In this document: positions 45,983 to 55,026 of the stretch, one piece after another | How the letters are laid out: each line of letters begins with the position of its first letter | Position numbering within the stretch: the first letter of the stretch is position 1 | NCBI RefSeq assembly: GCF_001278845.1 | Contig: NZ_CP012590.1 | Coordinates: 2,046,001-2,110,000, forward strand | Length of the DNA stretch: 64,000 nucleotides | Direction: 5' to 3' | From: Actinomyces sp. oral taxon 414 | GTDB lineage: Bacteria > Actinomycetota > Actinomycetes > Actinomycetales > Actinomycetaceae | The notes under the pieces: generated by a model | Database searches by the model: none | Told to the model about the DNA's origin: nothing | What the model saw: only the letters and a program-made list of their open reading frames with translations | Translations under genes and position numbers: made by a program

Positions 45983-46351
45983 TCAGCGCCCCCGGTCCTC
46001 CCGGACCGCGCCCTGGCGGATGGCCTCGTGGTGGCGGATGACCTCGGCGACGACGAAGGCGAAGAATTTCTCGGCGAAGACCGGGTCGAGGCCCGACTGC
46101 GCGGCCAGTTCGCGCAGCCGCGCCACCTGCCGCTCCTCGCGCTCCGGGTCCGACGGCGGCAGGTCGAGCTCGGCCTTGAGCTCGCCCACCCGCTGGGTGC
46201 ACCGGAAACGCTCGGCGAGCAGGTGCACCAGGGCGGCGTCGAGATTGTCGATGGTGGCGCGGTAGGCGGCGAGCCGGGGCGGTACGGCGCCCGCCCCCGC
46301 CCCGTCGTCCGGCGCGCGGCGGGCCCCGGGCGCCGCGCCCGCCGCGCTCAT
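45983..46351 (-). CDS. chorismate mutase (AroQ type)
   Basis: A 122-residue helical enzyme that converts chorismate to prephenate. After a disordered Ala/Pro-rich start, the AroQ helices are visible: [36 protein letters not shown], then [22 protein letters not shown] and [22 protein letters not shown]. These place Arg, Lys, Asp and Glu/Gln as in AroQ. The ATG at 46351 overlaps the clpX stop (ATGA), so it is translated after clpX from the same mRNA. That pairing has no obvious metabolic reason. Confidence 0.9.
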   Translation of the reverse strand: MSAAGAAPGARRAPDDGAGAGAVPPRLAAYRATIDNLDAALVHLLAERFRCTQRVGELKAELDLPPSDPEREERQVARLRELAAQSGLDPVFAEKFFAFVVAEVIRHHEAIRQGAVREDRGR

Positions 46352-47640
46352 GCGGTCCGGCTCCGCCCGCTCTTCATGGTCGCCGCCAGGGTCCCCGAGC
46401 CCGCCTCGTAGCGGGGCCGGCATCGCCCGCGCACGGCGTCGCCGTCGACGACGACGCGCCCGACCTCGGGCAGGGAGGGCACCTCGAACATGGCGTCCCC
46501 CAGCACCTCCTCGACAATGGAGGTCAGGCCGCGCGCGCCGGTCTTGCGCGTCAGGGCGAGCTCGGCCACGGCCTCAATGGCGTCGTTGGTCAGCTCCAGC
46601 TCCACGCCGTCGAGGCTGAAGAGGTACTGGTACTGCGAGACCAGGGCGTTCTTCGGCTCGGTCATCACCCGCATGAGCTCGGCCACACCCAGGTCCTGAA
46701 CGGTGGCGATCACGGGCAGGCGGCCGATGAACTCGGGGATGAGGCCGAACTTGTGCAGGTCCTCGGGGCGGACCTGGGAGGCGAAGACGTCCTTCTTCTC
46801 CTCCGCCAGGACCCCGCCGAAGCCGAGCGTCTGCGCCCCGGACTCCTTGCGCTCGCGCTGGCGGACGATGTCCTCGATGCCGGCGAAGGCCCCGGCGGCG
46901 ATGAACAGGATGTTGGTGGTGTCGATCTCCAGGAACTCCTGGTGGGGGTGCTTGCGCCCGCCCCCGGGCGGCACGGAGGCCGTGGTGCCCTCGATGATCT
47001 TGAGCAGGGCCTGCTGCACGCCCTCGCCGGATACGTCGCGGGTGATGGAGGGGTTCTCCGCCTTGCGGCCGATCTTGTCGATCTCGTCGATGTAGATGAT
47101 GCCCTTCTCCGCCCGCTTGACGTCGCCGTCGGCCGCCTGGATGAGCTTGAGGAGGATGTTCTCCACGTCCTCGCCCACGTAGCCGGCCTCGGTCAGGGCG
47201 GTGGCGTCAACGATGGCGAAGGGCACGTCGAGCAGGCGGGCGAGCGTGCGGGCCAGGTGGGTCTTGCCCGTGCCCGTGGGCCCGAGCAGGAGGATGTTGG
47301 ACTTGCCCAGCTCCAGGCCGTCGCCCTCGGCCACGGAGCGCTCGCGCACCTGGACGCGCTTGTAATGGTTGTAGACGGCCACGCTCATGGCGCGTTTGGC
47401 GCTCTCCTGGCCGATGACGTACTGGTTGAGGAAGTCGAAGATCTCCTGCGGCTTGGGTAGTTCGAGGGGCACGCCGGCGGCGGACTCCCCGAGCTCCTCG
47501 TCCACGATCTCATTGCACAGCTCTATGCACTCGTCGCAGATGTAGACACCGGGACCGGCAATGAGCTTCTTGACCTGCTTCTGACTCTTGCCGCAGAAGG
47601 AGCACTTGAGCAGGTCGACACTCTCAGCGCTGCGTGCCAC
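46348..47640 (-). CDS. clpX: ATP-dependent Clp protease ATP-binding subunit ClpX
   Basis: A 430-residue AAA+ unfoldase that feeds proteins to ClpP. It starts with a C4 zinc finger (CSFCGKSQ...CDECIELC), then Walker [10 protein letters not shown], Walker [11 protein letters not shown], pore loop GYVGEDVE, sensor 2 with [12 protein letters not shown] and an IGF-type ClpP loop replaced by LGF (QTLGFGG). The GTG start follows GGAGGA by 6 nt. It is separate from clpP1P2 by 240 bases with a strong hairpin, so it has its own promoter. The chorismate mutase gene follows. Confidence 0.96.
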   Translation of the reverse strand: MARSAESVDLLKCSFCGKSQKQVKKLIAGPGVYICDECIELCNEIVDEELGESAAGVPLELPKPQEIFDFLNQYVIGQESAKRAMSVAVYNHYKRVQVRERSVAEGDGLELGKSNILLLGPTGTGKTHLARTLARLLDVPFAIVDATALTEAGYVGEDVENILLKLIQAADGDVKRAEKGIIYIDEIDKIGRKAENPSITRDVSGEGVQQALLKIIEGTTASVPPGGGRKHPHQEFLEIDTTNILFIAAGAFAGIEDIVRQRERKESGAQTLGFGGVLAEEKKDVFASQVRPEDLHKFGLIPEFIGRLPVIATVQDLGVAELMRVMTEPKNALVSQYQYLFSLDGVELELTNDAIEAVAELALTRKTGARGLTSIVEEVLGDAMFEVPSLPEVGRVVVDGDAVRGRCRPRYEAGSGTLAATMKSGRSRTA

Positions 47641-47807
47641 CAGAATTCCTCCGTTTGATTGAGCGGGATGGGGGATGTGGGGATGAGGGATCCTCCCTTA
47701 GATGCTGTAAGCCTAGGGTGTCGGGCACCCCGAGACGGCGGGGCACGCCGAGAACCGCCCGGCAACTGCCCACTAGCCGCATCTTTGTCGACTTCCGCAA
47801 ATCGTCC

Positions 47808-47844
47808 GAGCCCGACGGCGCAGGCGAGCTGCGCCGTCGGGCTC
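47808..47844 (-). terminator. strong hairpin downstream of clpP2
   Basis: A perfect 16-bp stem (47808-47823 with 47829-47844) with a 5-nt loop lies just after the clpP2 stop. The arms contain GAGCCCGACGGCGCAG and its complement. No U-run follows, which is common in high-GC actinobacteria. It should end the clpP1-clpP2 transcript before clpX. A shorter GGGTG/CACCC hairpin sits near 47716. Confidence 0.65.
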
Positions 47845-47881
47845 GGGGGGCGTTCATGCCGGTGCCGTTCTCGCCCGCCGC

Positions 47882-48571
47882 TCAGGCGGAGTGCGGTGAG
47901 CGGGGGGCCTTGCGGGAGGCGAGGACCTGGTCCACCAGTCCGTAGTCCTTGGCGGCCTGCGCGGTCAGGATCGTGTCGCGCTCCAGGTCCGCGTGGACCT
48001 TCTCGCGGGGTTGGCCCGTATGGGCGGCCAGGGTGTCCTCCAGCCACACGCGCATGCGGTCGATCTCGTTGGCGACGATCTCGATGTCGGAGGCCTGGCC
48101 GTGCATGCCCTCCATGGCGGGCTGGTGGATGAGGATGCGGGCGTTGGGCAGGGCCAGGCGCTTGCCCTCGCTGCCGGCGGCCAGCAGCACGGCCGCGGCG
48201 GAGGCGGCCTGCCCCAGGCACACCGTCTGCACCTGCGGCCTGATGAACTGCATGGTGTCGTAGATGGCGGTCAGGGCCGTGAAGGAGCCGCCGGGGCTGT
48301 TGATGTACATGGTGATCAGGCCGTCGGGGTCCTGGGACTCCAGGACCAGGAGCTGGGCCATGACGTCGTCGGCGGAGGCGTCGTCGACCTGGACGCCCAG
48401 GAAGACGATGCGGTCCTCGAAGAGCTTGGAGTAGGCGTCCTGGCGCTTGAAGCCGTAGGCGGTGCGCTCCTCGAACTGGGGCATGACGTAGCGCGCGGCG
48501 GGCGCGGCGGGGATCGGGCCGCCGGCCTCGACCTGGCGGGCCAGGGCCTCGAAGTAGGGGCGGGACGTCAT
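47882..48571 (-). CDS. clpP2: ATP-dependent Clp protease proteolytic subunit, ClpP2
   Basis: A 229-residue serine protease subunit. The catalytic Ser is in [14 protein letters not shown], His in NARILIHQP and Asp in [18 protein letters not shown]. The longer N-terminus ([19 protein letters not shown]) marks the ClpP2 type of actinobacteria. It starts 1 nt after the clpP1 stop, so the two are co-translated and form a mixed ClpP1P2 tetradecamer. ClpX docks on this complex. Confidence 0.95.
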   Translation of the reverse strand: MTSRPYFEALARQVEAGGPIPAAPAARYVMPQFEERTAYGFKRQDAYSKLFEDRIVFLGVQVDDASADDVMAQLLVLESQDPDGLITMYINSPGGSFTALTAIYDTMQFIRPQVQTVCLGQAASAAAVLLAAGSEGKRLALPNARILIHQPAMEGMHGQASDIEIVANEIDRMRVWLEDTLAAHTGQPREKVHADLERDTILTAQAAKDYGLVDQVLASRKAPRSPHSA

Positions 48572-48572
48572 C

Positions 48573-49190
48573 TCAGTTCTCTCCGTTCTGCTGGATCTCG
48601 CGCGACGAGGACACGATGTGGTCCACGAAGCCGTAGTCGAGGGCCTCCGCGGCGCTGAACCAGTGATCGCGGTCGGAGTCGGCGAGGATCTGCTCGATGC
48701 TGTGGCCCGTGTGGGCGGCGGTGATCTCGGCGAGCTCGTGCTTCATGGCGATAATGAGATCCGCGTTGATGCGGATGTCGGTGGCCGAGCCGCCGGCCCC
48801 GCCGGAGGGCTGGTGCATGAGCACGCGCGCATGGGGAGTGATGTAGCGCTTGCCCTTGGCGCCGGCGCTCAGGAGGAACTGCCCCATGGAGGCGGCCAGG
48901 CCCGTGGCGACGGTGACGACGTCGGGCTTGACGTACTGCATGGTGTCGTAGATGGCCATACCGGCCGTCACGGACCCGCCGGGGCTGTTGATGTAGAGGT
49001 AGATGTCCCGGTTGGGGTCCTCCGCGTCGAGCAGCAGCATCTGGGCGCAGATGGCGTTGGCGTTGTCGTCGCGCACCTCGGAGCCGAGCCAGATGATGCG
49101 CTCCTTGAGGAGGCGGTTGTAGATGGAGTCGGTCAGGCCGAGTCCGGCGCCGGTGGGCTCGGCGCTCCTGGGCGCGATGTGCTCGCTCAC
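48573..49190 (-). CDS. clpP1: ATP-dependent Clp protease proteolytic subunit, ClpP1
   Basis: A 205-residue serine protease subunit. The catalytic triad is in [14 protein letters not shown] (Ser), HARVLMHQP (His) and [11 protein letters not shown] (Asp). [23 protein letters not shown] and [20 protein letters not shown] are family signatures. The first gene of the clpP1-clpP2 operon. The 194 bases upstream contain the promoter region shared with the divergent ABC operon. Confidence 0.95.
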   Translation of the reverse strand: MSEHIAPRSAEPTGAGLGLTDSIYNRLLKERIIWLGSEVRDDNANAICAQMLLLDAEDPNRDIYLYINSPGGSVTAGMAIYDTMQYVKPDVVTVATGLAASMGQFLLSAGAKGKRYITPHARVLMHQPSGGAGGSATDIRINADLIIAMKHELAEITAAHTGHSIEQILADSDRDHWFSAAEALDYGFVDHIVSSSREIQQNGEN

Positions 49191-49335
49191 GTCAGTCCTC
49201 TCGTGTTCAGTCTCGCCAACGCTAACGCCGCGGACGCGGACCCCATGCCCGCGATCGGGCGCTTTCGCTCACGGCACAGGGTCCGCCCGCCCCCGATCGG
49301 GCCGTGAGGGAGCGCACCCGCCGGAAGGGCGGGCG

Positions 49336-49354
49336 GTGGGTTAGGCTTCCCTCA
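49336..49354 (+). promoter_or_regulatory. DtxR/IdeR-like iron box upstream of the NitT/TauT-type ABC operon
   Basis: GTGGGTTAGGCTTCCCTCA matches 14 of 19 positions of TTAGGTTAGGCTAACCTAA, with GGTTAGGCT intact. It overlaps the expected promoter (an AT-rich TATTTATAAC stretch at 49359-49367) about 30 bp before the first gene of the operon. Confidence 0.5.
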
Positions 49355-49384
49355 ACCTATTTATAACGGTCCAAGGAGGGAAAA

Positions 49385-50050
49385 ATGTCGACCGTCGGCG
49401 CTGCGCCGCGCGGGCCCGGCGCGGGCCCCGGCGCCACGGGCGGCGACCTGGTCCTGGAGCACGTGACCATGGTGCGCCGCGGCCTCACACTCGTGGACGA
49501 CCTGTCACTCACGGTCCGCCCCGGACAGACCCTGGCCGTCACCGGCCCCTCGGGCGCGGGCAAGACGACGCTCCTGCGGGCCGTCTCCGGCCTGTCCCCC
49601 ACCGACGGCGGTTCCGTCGCGCGCCCCGCTGGCCGCCTGTCCCAGGTGTTCCAGGAGCCGCGCCTGCTGCCCTGGTACTCCGCGCACCGCAATATCTCGC
49701 TCATTGTGGACGGCCCCGCACCGGACCTGACGGCGGTGCAGTGGCTCGAGCGCGTGGGGCTGGCCGGCGCGGGCCACCTGCCCCCGGCGCGACTGTCGGG
49801 CGGCATGCGCCAGCGCGTGGCCATCGCCCGGGCGCTGGCCGCCTCGCCGACCCTCCTGCTCGTCGACGAGCCCTTCTCGGCCCTGGACCGCCCGCTGGCC
49901 GCCGCCCTGCGGGCCGACCTCATCGAGCTCCTGGCCGACCAGAGCGTGGTGACCGTCTGGGTGACCCACGACCCCGAGGAGGCCGAGGAGGTCTCCCACC
50001 TCCACCTGCACCTGGACGGCCCGCCCGGCGCCTGGCGCCTGACCGCCTGA
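49385..50050 (+). CDS. NitT/TauT-type ABC transporter ATP-binding protein
   Basis: A 221-residue ATPase: Walker A GPSGAGKTT, Q-loop in QVFQEPRLLPWYS, signature LSGGMRQR, Walker B LLLVDEPFSALD and switch WVTHDPEEAEE. The RLLPW motif after the Q-loop is typical of SsuB/TauB/NrtC-type importers. It precedes the lipoprotein and permease genes of the same transporter. A good ribosome binding site (AAGGAGGG) precedes the ATG. The substrate is unknown; the iron box upstream hints at a metal-related compound. Confidence 0.9.
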   Translation: MSTVGAAPRGPGAGPGATGGDLVLEHVTMVRRGLTLVDDLSLTVRPGQTLAVTGPSGAGKTTLLRAVSGLSPTDGGSVARPAGRLSQVFQEPRLLPWYSAHRNISLIVDGPAPDLTAVQWLERVGLAGAGHLPPARLSGGMRQRVAIARALAASPTLLLVDEPFSALDRPLAAALRADLIELLADQSVVTVWVTHDPEEAEEVSHLHLHLDGPPGAWRLTA

Positions 50051-50174
50051 GCGGCCGGGCGCCGTCGCCCCCGGCCCCCTCACCGACTGACCCGCCGCCG
50101 ATCGGCCCCTCACGAACCGACCGGGATCCCCGACCACACCCGCCGACCACCTCGCTCAACGAAAGGAACCCCGC

Positions 50175-51221
50175 ATGATCAAGCGCCGCTCCCTCCTCTC
50201 CCTGGCCGGCATCGGCCTGCTGACCCCCGCGGTCCTGGCCGCCTGCTCCTCCCAGGGAGCCCCGACGGCCGCCGGATCCGCCGGCGCCTCGGGAACCGGG
50301 GCCGGGCCCCTCGACGTCCTGCGCGTCCACACCCCCACCACCCTCGCCTACGCCGCCCCCATGACCTCCTTCGGCACCTACGGCCACCTCGACGGCGTCG
50401 TCGGGGAGGTCAAGAAGGACAACTGGGCCAGCGTCGACGTGCTCAAGTCACTGCTCGTCAACGGGGAGACGGACCTGGCGGCGACCCCCTCCTACGCCGC
50501 CGCGAACCTGTTCAACAAGGGCGTGCCGGTGCGCCTGATCGCCATGCAGGTGTGGGGCATGCTCTACGTCATCGGCCCCTCGGGCTCGTCCGCCCAGGGC
50601 CTGGAGGCGCTGCGCGGCCAGCGGGTGGGCGTGCCCATGCCGGGCAATATGCCCGACCTCGTCTTCCGCTACCTGCTCGGACAGAAGGGGTGGAACGCCG
50701 ACTCCGACCTGACCATCGCGCCCTACCCCGACGGCCAGGGGGCGCTGAACGCGCTGCTGACCGGGGAGGTCGACTACGCCGTCCTGCCCGAGCACCCGGC
50801 CAGCGTCAGCCTGGCCAAGGCCCAGCAGCAGGGCAAGGCCCTGGAGCGCACGGTCGACCTCCAGGCGCTGTGGGCCGAGGTCACCGGCGGCGAGGCCCGC
50901 TTCCCCATGGCCGGCCTGGTCATGCCCAGCGCGCTCACCGAGAACTCCGCGCTCGTGGGCGCCGTGCTGAGCGAGCTCGAGGCGGCCGTCGCGGACGTCA
51001 ACGCCATGTCGGAGGAGACGGTGGCGGCGATCTCGAGCGCCAACGACGTGCCCGCCCCGATCGTCAAGGAGGTCATCCCGCGCCTGCAGCTCAAGATCGT
51101 CGCCGCCGCCGACGCCAAGAGCGAACTGGAGGACTTCTACACGAGGCTGTCCACGCTCAATCCCGACATTATCGGCGGGTCCCTGCCGGCCGCGGACTTC
51201 TACGTCGCCGACCCGCGCTGA
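50175..51221 (+). CDS. NitT/TauT-type ABC transporter substrate-binding lipoprotein
   Basis: A 348-residue lipoprotein with signal and lipobox (LSLAGIGLLTPAVLAAC). The mature part has the NMT1/SsuA-type fold: VHTPTTLAYAAPM, LLVNGETDLAATPSYAAANLFNKGVPVRLIA and LRGQRVGVPMPGNMPDLVFRYLL. The family binds small anions, sulfonates or thiamine precursors; the ligand here cannot be assigned. Its stop overlaps the permease start (TGATG). Confidence 0.9.
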   Translation: MIKRRSLLSLAGIGLLTPAVLAACSSQGAPTAAGSAGASGTGAGPLDVLRVHTPTTLAYAAPMTSFGTYGHLDGVVGEVKKDNWASVDVLKSLLVNGETDLAATPSYAAANLFNKGVPVRLIAMQVWGMLYVIGPSGSSAQGLEALRGQRVGVPMPGNMPDLVFRYLLGQKGWNADSDLTIAPYPDGQGALNALLTGEVDYAVLPEHPASVSLAKAQQQGKALERTVDLQALWAEVTGGEARFPMAGLVMPSALTENSALVGAVLSELEAAVADVNAMSEETVAAISSANDVPAPIVKEVIPRLQLKIVAAADAKSELEDFYTRLSTLNPDIIGGSLPAADFYVADPR

Positions 51222-51991
51222 TGCCTCGACGGCGATCCTGGGCCGAGCGGCTGCGCTCCGCCCTGCTGTGGTGGACGGGCATCGCGCTGGCGGTGCTCAT
51301 CTGGCACATGGCGGCCCGCACCCAGCCCCAGTACGTGCTGCCGGGCCCGCAAACCACCTGGACGGCGCTGCTCGGGCTCGTCCGCGACGGGGAGCTCGGC
51401 GGCGCGCTCCTGCTCACCGTCGAGCGCGGCGCCGTCGGGCTGGGCATCTCCTGCCTGATCGGGCTGCCACTGGGCTGGGCGATGGGGACGTGGTCGTGGC
51501 TGCGCGAGCTGCTGGACTCGTGGGTGCAGGTGCTCATGTCCGTGCCGCCGATCGTCATCGTCGTGGTGGGCATGATCTGGCTGGGGCCCACCGCCGGGGT
51601 CGTCGTCCTCGTGGTCGCCCTGGTGACGCTGCCCCTGCTGACCACCGCCGTGCGCGACGCCGTGGCGGGCGTCGACGCCGACCTGCTGGACATGGCCCGG
51701 GTCTTCGCCCGGAGCCGGGCGTGGACCGTGCGCCGGATCATTCTGCCCGCGGTGGCTCCTCCGGTACTGTCGGCGCTGACCGTGGCCGTGGGGCAGTCGG
51801 TGCGGGTCACCGTCATGTCCGAGCTGCTCAGCACGACGACGGGGCTGGGCGCGCAGGTCCAGCAGGCGCGCACCAATCTGGAGACGGCCGACGTCTTCGC
51901 CCTGTCCGTCGTCATGGCGGGACTCACGCTCGCCCTCGAACTGTGCGTCCTGGGGCCGCTGCGCCGCAATCTGGCCCGGTCCTCGACCTGA
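51221..51991 (+). CDS. NitT/TauT-type ABC transporter permease
   Basis: A 256-residue membrane protein of the BPD_transp_1 family with about six helices (WTGIALAVLIWHMAA, VGLGISCLIGLPLGWAMG, LMSVPPIVIVVVGMIWLG, VVVLVVALVTLPLLTTAV). The EAA-type cytoplasmic loop is DLLDMARVFARSRAWTVRRIILPAVAPPVLSAL. The ATG overlaps the upstream lipoprotein stop by one base. It completes a three-gene importer. Confidence 0.92.
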   Translation: MPRRRSWAERLRSALLWWTGIALAVLIWHMAARTQPQYVLPGPQTTWTALLGLVRDGELGGALLLTVERGAVGLGISCLIGLPLGWAMGTWSWLRELLDSWVQVLMSVPPIVIVVVGMIWLGPTAGVVVLVVALVTLPLLTTAVRDAVAGVDADLLDMARVFARSRAWTVRRIILPAVAPPVLSALTVAVGQSVRVTVMSELLSTTTGLGAQVQQARTNLETADVFALSVVMAGLTLALELCVLGPLRRNLARSST

Positions 51992-52066
51992 CGCCGCCCG
52001 GCGCCCCGCGCCGCGGCCCGGCAACCGAATTTCAACCATCCCCGCAATACGCGAAAGGAATCCGAT

Positions 52067-52411
52067 ATGCCCACCACTCCCGTGACCGAGTCCCTCTTCC
52101 GCCTCGGCCTCAACGAGTCCCTGCCCATCAGCGAGGAGGCCACCACCTCCCGCGTCGTGGTCAACAACGACGTGCTGCGCACCGTCGTCTTCACCTTCGA
52201 CGCCGGGCAGGTGCTCACCGAGCACGCCTCCACCAAGGCCGTCGTCGTCACCCTCCTTCAGGGCGAGATGGACTTCTCCATCGGCGAGCGCACCGAGCGC
52301 ATGAGGGCCGGCGACGTCATCTACCTGGCCCCCAATGACCGCCACGCCTTGACCGCGGTGACCCCCTGCCGCATGCAGCTGGTCATGGTGGACGTCGACG
52401 CGAAGGACTGA
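52067..52411 (+). CDS. small cupin-domain protein
   Basis: A 114-residue single-cupin protein. The two cupin motifs are FDAGQVLTEHASTKAVVVTLLQGEMDF and AGDVIYLAPNDRHALTAV. One His of motif 1 and the His of motif 2 are present; other metal ligands are less clear. GAAAGGA precedes the ATG by 7 nt. It is 75 bases after the ABC permease gene and probably in the same operon, so it may sense or handle the imported compound. Confidence 0.85.
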   Translation: MPTTPVTESLFRLGLNESLPISEEATTSRVVVNNDVLRTVVFTFDAGQVLTEHASTKAVVVTLLQGEMDFSIGERTERMRAGDVIYLAPNDRHALTAVTPCRMQLVMVDVDAKD

Positions 52412-52418
52412 GCCCCGC

Positions 52419-53075
52419 TCATTCCGCCGGCCCGCCGTCTCCCCCGGTCGGCTCGTCCGACTGGAGGAGGCGGCGCAGCAGGGCGATGTCGTGGAGGTCC
52501 TCGGGGCGCGGCTCGTAGCCCCGGTGGAGCTCCATGAGGCGGGCCGCGGTGGCGACCACGACCCGGCGACCGCCGATGCGGCCCCGCGTGCGGTCGGCGG
52601 CGCGGTGCTCGAAGACCTGGGTGCCGAAGCCCGCCTGCACGCCGTCGCCGCGCCCGTCGACCTTCATGGGGTGCAGGTCAACGCCGCACCGCCCCCGCCT
52701 GAGCTCGACGCGGATCGGCAGCCAGTCTACGACCACCTCGTAGCCCCGCCCGCGCAGCCACTGGACCAGGGCGTCGCACGCCCCCGCCTCGACAATGACA
52801 TCGAGGTCCCGGTGGGGGCGGGTGGCGCGCCCGACGAGCGCGTCGACGGCCCACCCTCCGGTGATGACGTGGACGGCCCCGCGCGCCTCCAGCCAGTCGA
52901 CGACGGCGAGGACCTCCTCGGCGGGCATTCCCGCCTCCCCGACCGCACCGCCGGTGCCGCCGGTGCTGCCAGTACCGCCATGATCGCCGGTGCCGCCGGT
53001 ACCGCCATGATCGCCGGTGCCGCCGCCGCCAACACCACCCGCAGCCGCCTGGTCGCGATCCTCGACCCGGCCCAT
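52419..53075 (-). CDS. nucleotidyltransferase (ANT/LinA-like) with Gly/Thr-repeat N-terminus
   Basis: A 218-residue protein. The core (residues 50-218) has VITGGWAVDALVGRATRPHRDLDVIVE, the metal-binding GGxxxD...DxD type motif of aminoglycoside- and lincosamide-nucleotidyltransferase-like enzymes, and a later VDLHPMKVD. Residues 15-45 are a low-complexity Gly-Thr repeat (GTGDHGGTG unit). Both the ATG at 53075 and an in-frame ATG at 52928 have a good ribosome binding site; the shorter form (169 residues) has the usual family length. Whether it modifies an antibiotic is unknown. Confidence 0.75.
   Translation of the reverse strand: MGRVEDRDQAAAGGVGGGGTGDHGGTGGTGDHGGTGSTGGTGGAVGEAGMPAEEVLAVVDWLEARGAVHVITGGWAVDALVGRATRPHRDLDVIVEAGACDALVQWLRGRGYEVVVDWLPIRVELRRGRCGVDLHPMKVDGRGDGVQAGFGTQVFEHRAADRTRGRIGGRRVVVATAARLMELHRGYEPRPEDLHDIALLRRLLQSDEPTGGDGGPAE
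52943..53030. repeat. 27-bp tandem repeat at the 5' end of the nucleotidyltransferase gene
   Basis: Two adjacent 27-bp units (52973-52999 and 53000-53026) differ by one base, with further partial GGT/GCC-rich copies on one side. The unit length is a multiple of three, so copy number changes would lengthen or shorten the Gly-Thr stretch without frameshift. Confidence 0.7.
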
Positions 53076-53316
53076 CGCCCACCTCCCTCAACACGCGCCA
53101 TGACGGGTGAACCGACCCGCCATCCGGTCCCCGGAAGGCTATTCAGCGGGTAGTGGTGGAGCCAGCGGCGTCACGACATGTGAGACGCCGTCCCATTATG
53201 CGGGACGATCGGCGGGGCGAGGATGCCGGAACCGCTCCGCCGCCCGGGCCGCCCCGGTGACCGGGCCGGGGAACGGCCGCGCGGGAGCCGCCCGGTCCGT
53301 ACGGAGACGCCCTGAT

Positions 53317-53437
53317 CCGCGAGATCGCCGGGTAACCCGCGAGAACGTACCCCTGGCAGACGTTCTCGCGGGTTACCCGGCGATCTCGCGGGTCAAGTGG
53401 CGATCTCGAGGGTTACCCGGCGATCTCGCCGGCCGCG
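53317..53437. repeat. 32-bp perfect inverted repeat plus a third partial copy
   Basis: The arms 53317-53348 and 53360-53391 are perfect reverse complements (32 bp) with an 11-nt loop. Each arm contains CGAGATCGCCGGGTAACCCG. A third copy of the GGTTACCCGGCGATCTCG part follows at about 53413-53430. The surrounding 53076-53575 stretch has no gene. It may be a terminator for the flanking convergent or co-oriented genes, a protein-binding site or an inserted repeat. Confidence 0.7.
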
Positions 53438-53575
53438 ACGCCCGCCCCGCCCCTCCGCGCCATTATGCCGATCCCGGCCCGGGACGCCCTTGCGGCAGAT
53501 TCGGACACGTCTCGCACTCGAGCCGACCCCAAGCGCCTCATGAGTCCCACCAGACCCGCCTCATCATGCCGCCGC

Positions 53576-54298
53576 TCATGGTGCGGCCCGGCGCAGTCCG
53601 ACCGCCATGATCGCCAGGCCGACCGCCGCGGACCCCAGCAACCAGGCGGGCCACCAGGATCCCGGGCCGGTCAGGTCCCAGTAGGCGCGCACCGGCCACC
53701 AGCTCGGGATCGCGGCGAGCGGCCACTGCCACACCCCGGCGTCGCGGGGCGCGACGGCGGGCAGGACGAGGACGATCAGGGACAGCTTGACGGCGGCGAA
53801 CCCCTGGACCGTGTTCGCCGCCCAGGCCGCCAGACTCAGGGCGGCGGCGCCGGCCAGGGGCGCGCCGGCCGCGGCGAGGACGGCGGTGCGCGCCGCCCCC
53901 AGGTCGTCCAGGCCGGCGAGCCGCGTGCACACCCCGCCGGCGGCGGCCGCGACGATCACCGCGCCGGCGGCCCTCCAGATCAGGTAGCCGCGCAGGGACG
54001 TCGGCGTGACGGCGAGGACCGACCAGACCCCGTCCTCCTTCTCCCCCAGCAGCATGAAGCCCACGACCGTGCCGACCAGCACCGGCACGACAATGGCGAA
54101 GGCGGCCACGTCAATGCGGGCGGCCCATTCCCGGGCCCCCGCCCCGCCCGGGCCGACGGCCCGCAGGAGCGCCGGCACGCCGAGCCGCGCGGCCAGGGCC
54201 ATGGCCAGGGGCACGGCCGGCATCCACACCAGCAGCTCGTCGCGGGCCAGGCGGCGCAGGTCGGCGGGCAGCAGTCCCAGCATTGCGCGGGGTCTCAT
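53576..54298 (-). CDS. ABC-2-type transporter permease, second subunit
   Basis: A 240-residue membrane protein with about six helices (WMPAVPLAMALAARLGVP, IDVAAFAIVVPVLVGTVVGFMLLGE, VWSVLAVTPTSLRGYLIW, ALSLAAWAANTVQGFAAVKLSLIVLVLPAV). The DELLVWMPAVPL start resembles the Rv2686c/Rv2687c-type drug export permeases. The ATG at 54298 overlaps the preceding permease stop (ATGA). It is the last gene of the TetR-controlled operon. Confidence 0.82.
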   Translation of the reverse strand: MRPRAMLGLLPADLRRLARDELLVWMPAVPLAMALAARLGVPALLRAVGPGGAGAREWAARIDVAAFAIVVPVLVGTVVGFMLLGEKEDGVWSVLAVTPTSLRGYLIWRAAGAVIVAAAAGGVCTRLAGLDDLGAARTAVLAAAGAPLAGAAALSLAAWAANTVQGFAAVKLSLIVLVLPAVAPRDAGVWQWPLAAIPSWWPVRAYWDLTGPGSWWPAWLLGSAAVGLAIMAVGLRRAAP

Positions 54299-55026
54299 GA
54301 GACCGCCCCCTTCGCAGTGACGGCGCGCACCAGCCTCGCCCGGGCGACGAGGGCCAGGAGCGCGCACCAGGCGGCCCCGAGCAGCGCGCAGGGCGCGACG
54401 GCCCCGGCCGGACGGGCCCCGAACGCGATCTCGATGAGGGTGACGGCGGGCTGGAGCGGGTGGCACCACAGCCACCACCCGCCCGGGACCCCGAGGAGGG
54501 GCAGCAGGGGGACGCCCAGGGCGAGGGTCCACAGCCCCGAGGGCAGCAGGAAGGCCCCGATGGTCTCGTAGCCGGCGACGGCGATGACGCCGTAGAGGAC
54601 GTAGAGGCAGGAGACAAGGGCCGCGCCGAGGGCCAGGGCCGGCCAGTCCACCGCCGCGCCGTGGACCAGGAGGACCAGCGCGCCGATCTCGGCGAGGGCG
54701 AGCGGGCACAGGGAGGCTGCCAGGGCGGCCAGGTACTCCCCCGGCCCCAGCGGGCTGACGGCCCGGGCGGCGAGAGTGCCCTCGCCCCGTTCGCGCAGGA
54801 CCTGCACGGCGGCGAAGTAGAAGGAGGTGATGGACAACTCGGCCAGGACGACGACCGGCCACCACCGGCGCGGGTCCCCGGCGAGCGCGAGGAGGACGGC
54901 GCCGACCGCCACGCCCGCGAGCAGGGCCGCGAACCAGTACCCCTCCGCGGCCTGGCGCCGCAGGTCGAGCACCAGGGTGGCGGCGGTGCGCCTCACGGCG
55001 GCGCGCCCCGCCCCGGCCCCGGTCAT
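54295..55026 (-). CDS. ABC-2-type transporter permease, first subunit
   Basis: A 243-residue membrane protein with about six helices (GYWFAALLAGVAVGAVLLALAG, WWPVVVLAELSITSFYFAAVQ, LAALAASLCPLALAEIGALVLLVHG, VSCLYVLYGVIAVAGYETIGAFLLPSGL). The segment VLRERGEGTLAARAVSPLGPGEYL is a typical ABC-2 cytoplasmic coupling loop. It overlaps its ATPase gene upstream and its partner permease gene downstream by 4 bases each, so all are made together. Confidence 0.83.
   Translation of the reverse strand: MTGAGAGRAAVRRTAATLVLDLRRQAAEGYWFAALLAGVAVGAVLLALAGDPRRWWPVVVLAELSITSFYFAAVQVLRERGEGTLAARAVSPLGPGEYLAALAASLCPLALAEIGALVLLVHGAAVDWPALALGAALVSCLYVLYGVIAVAGYETIGAFLLPSGLWTLALGVPLLPLLGVPGGWWLWCHPLQPAVTLIEIAFGARPAGAVAPCALLGAAWCALLALVARARLVRAVTAKGAVS

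Noticed and set aside
49191..49330. A ClgR-type box before clpP1
   Set aside because: Some GCG/CGC spacing resembles the motif, but no segment matches well enough to separate it from the GC-rich background.
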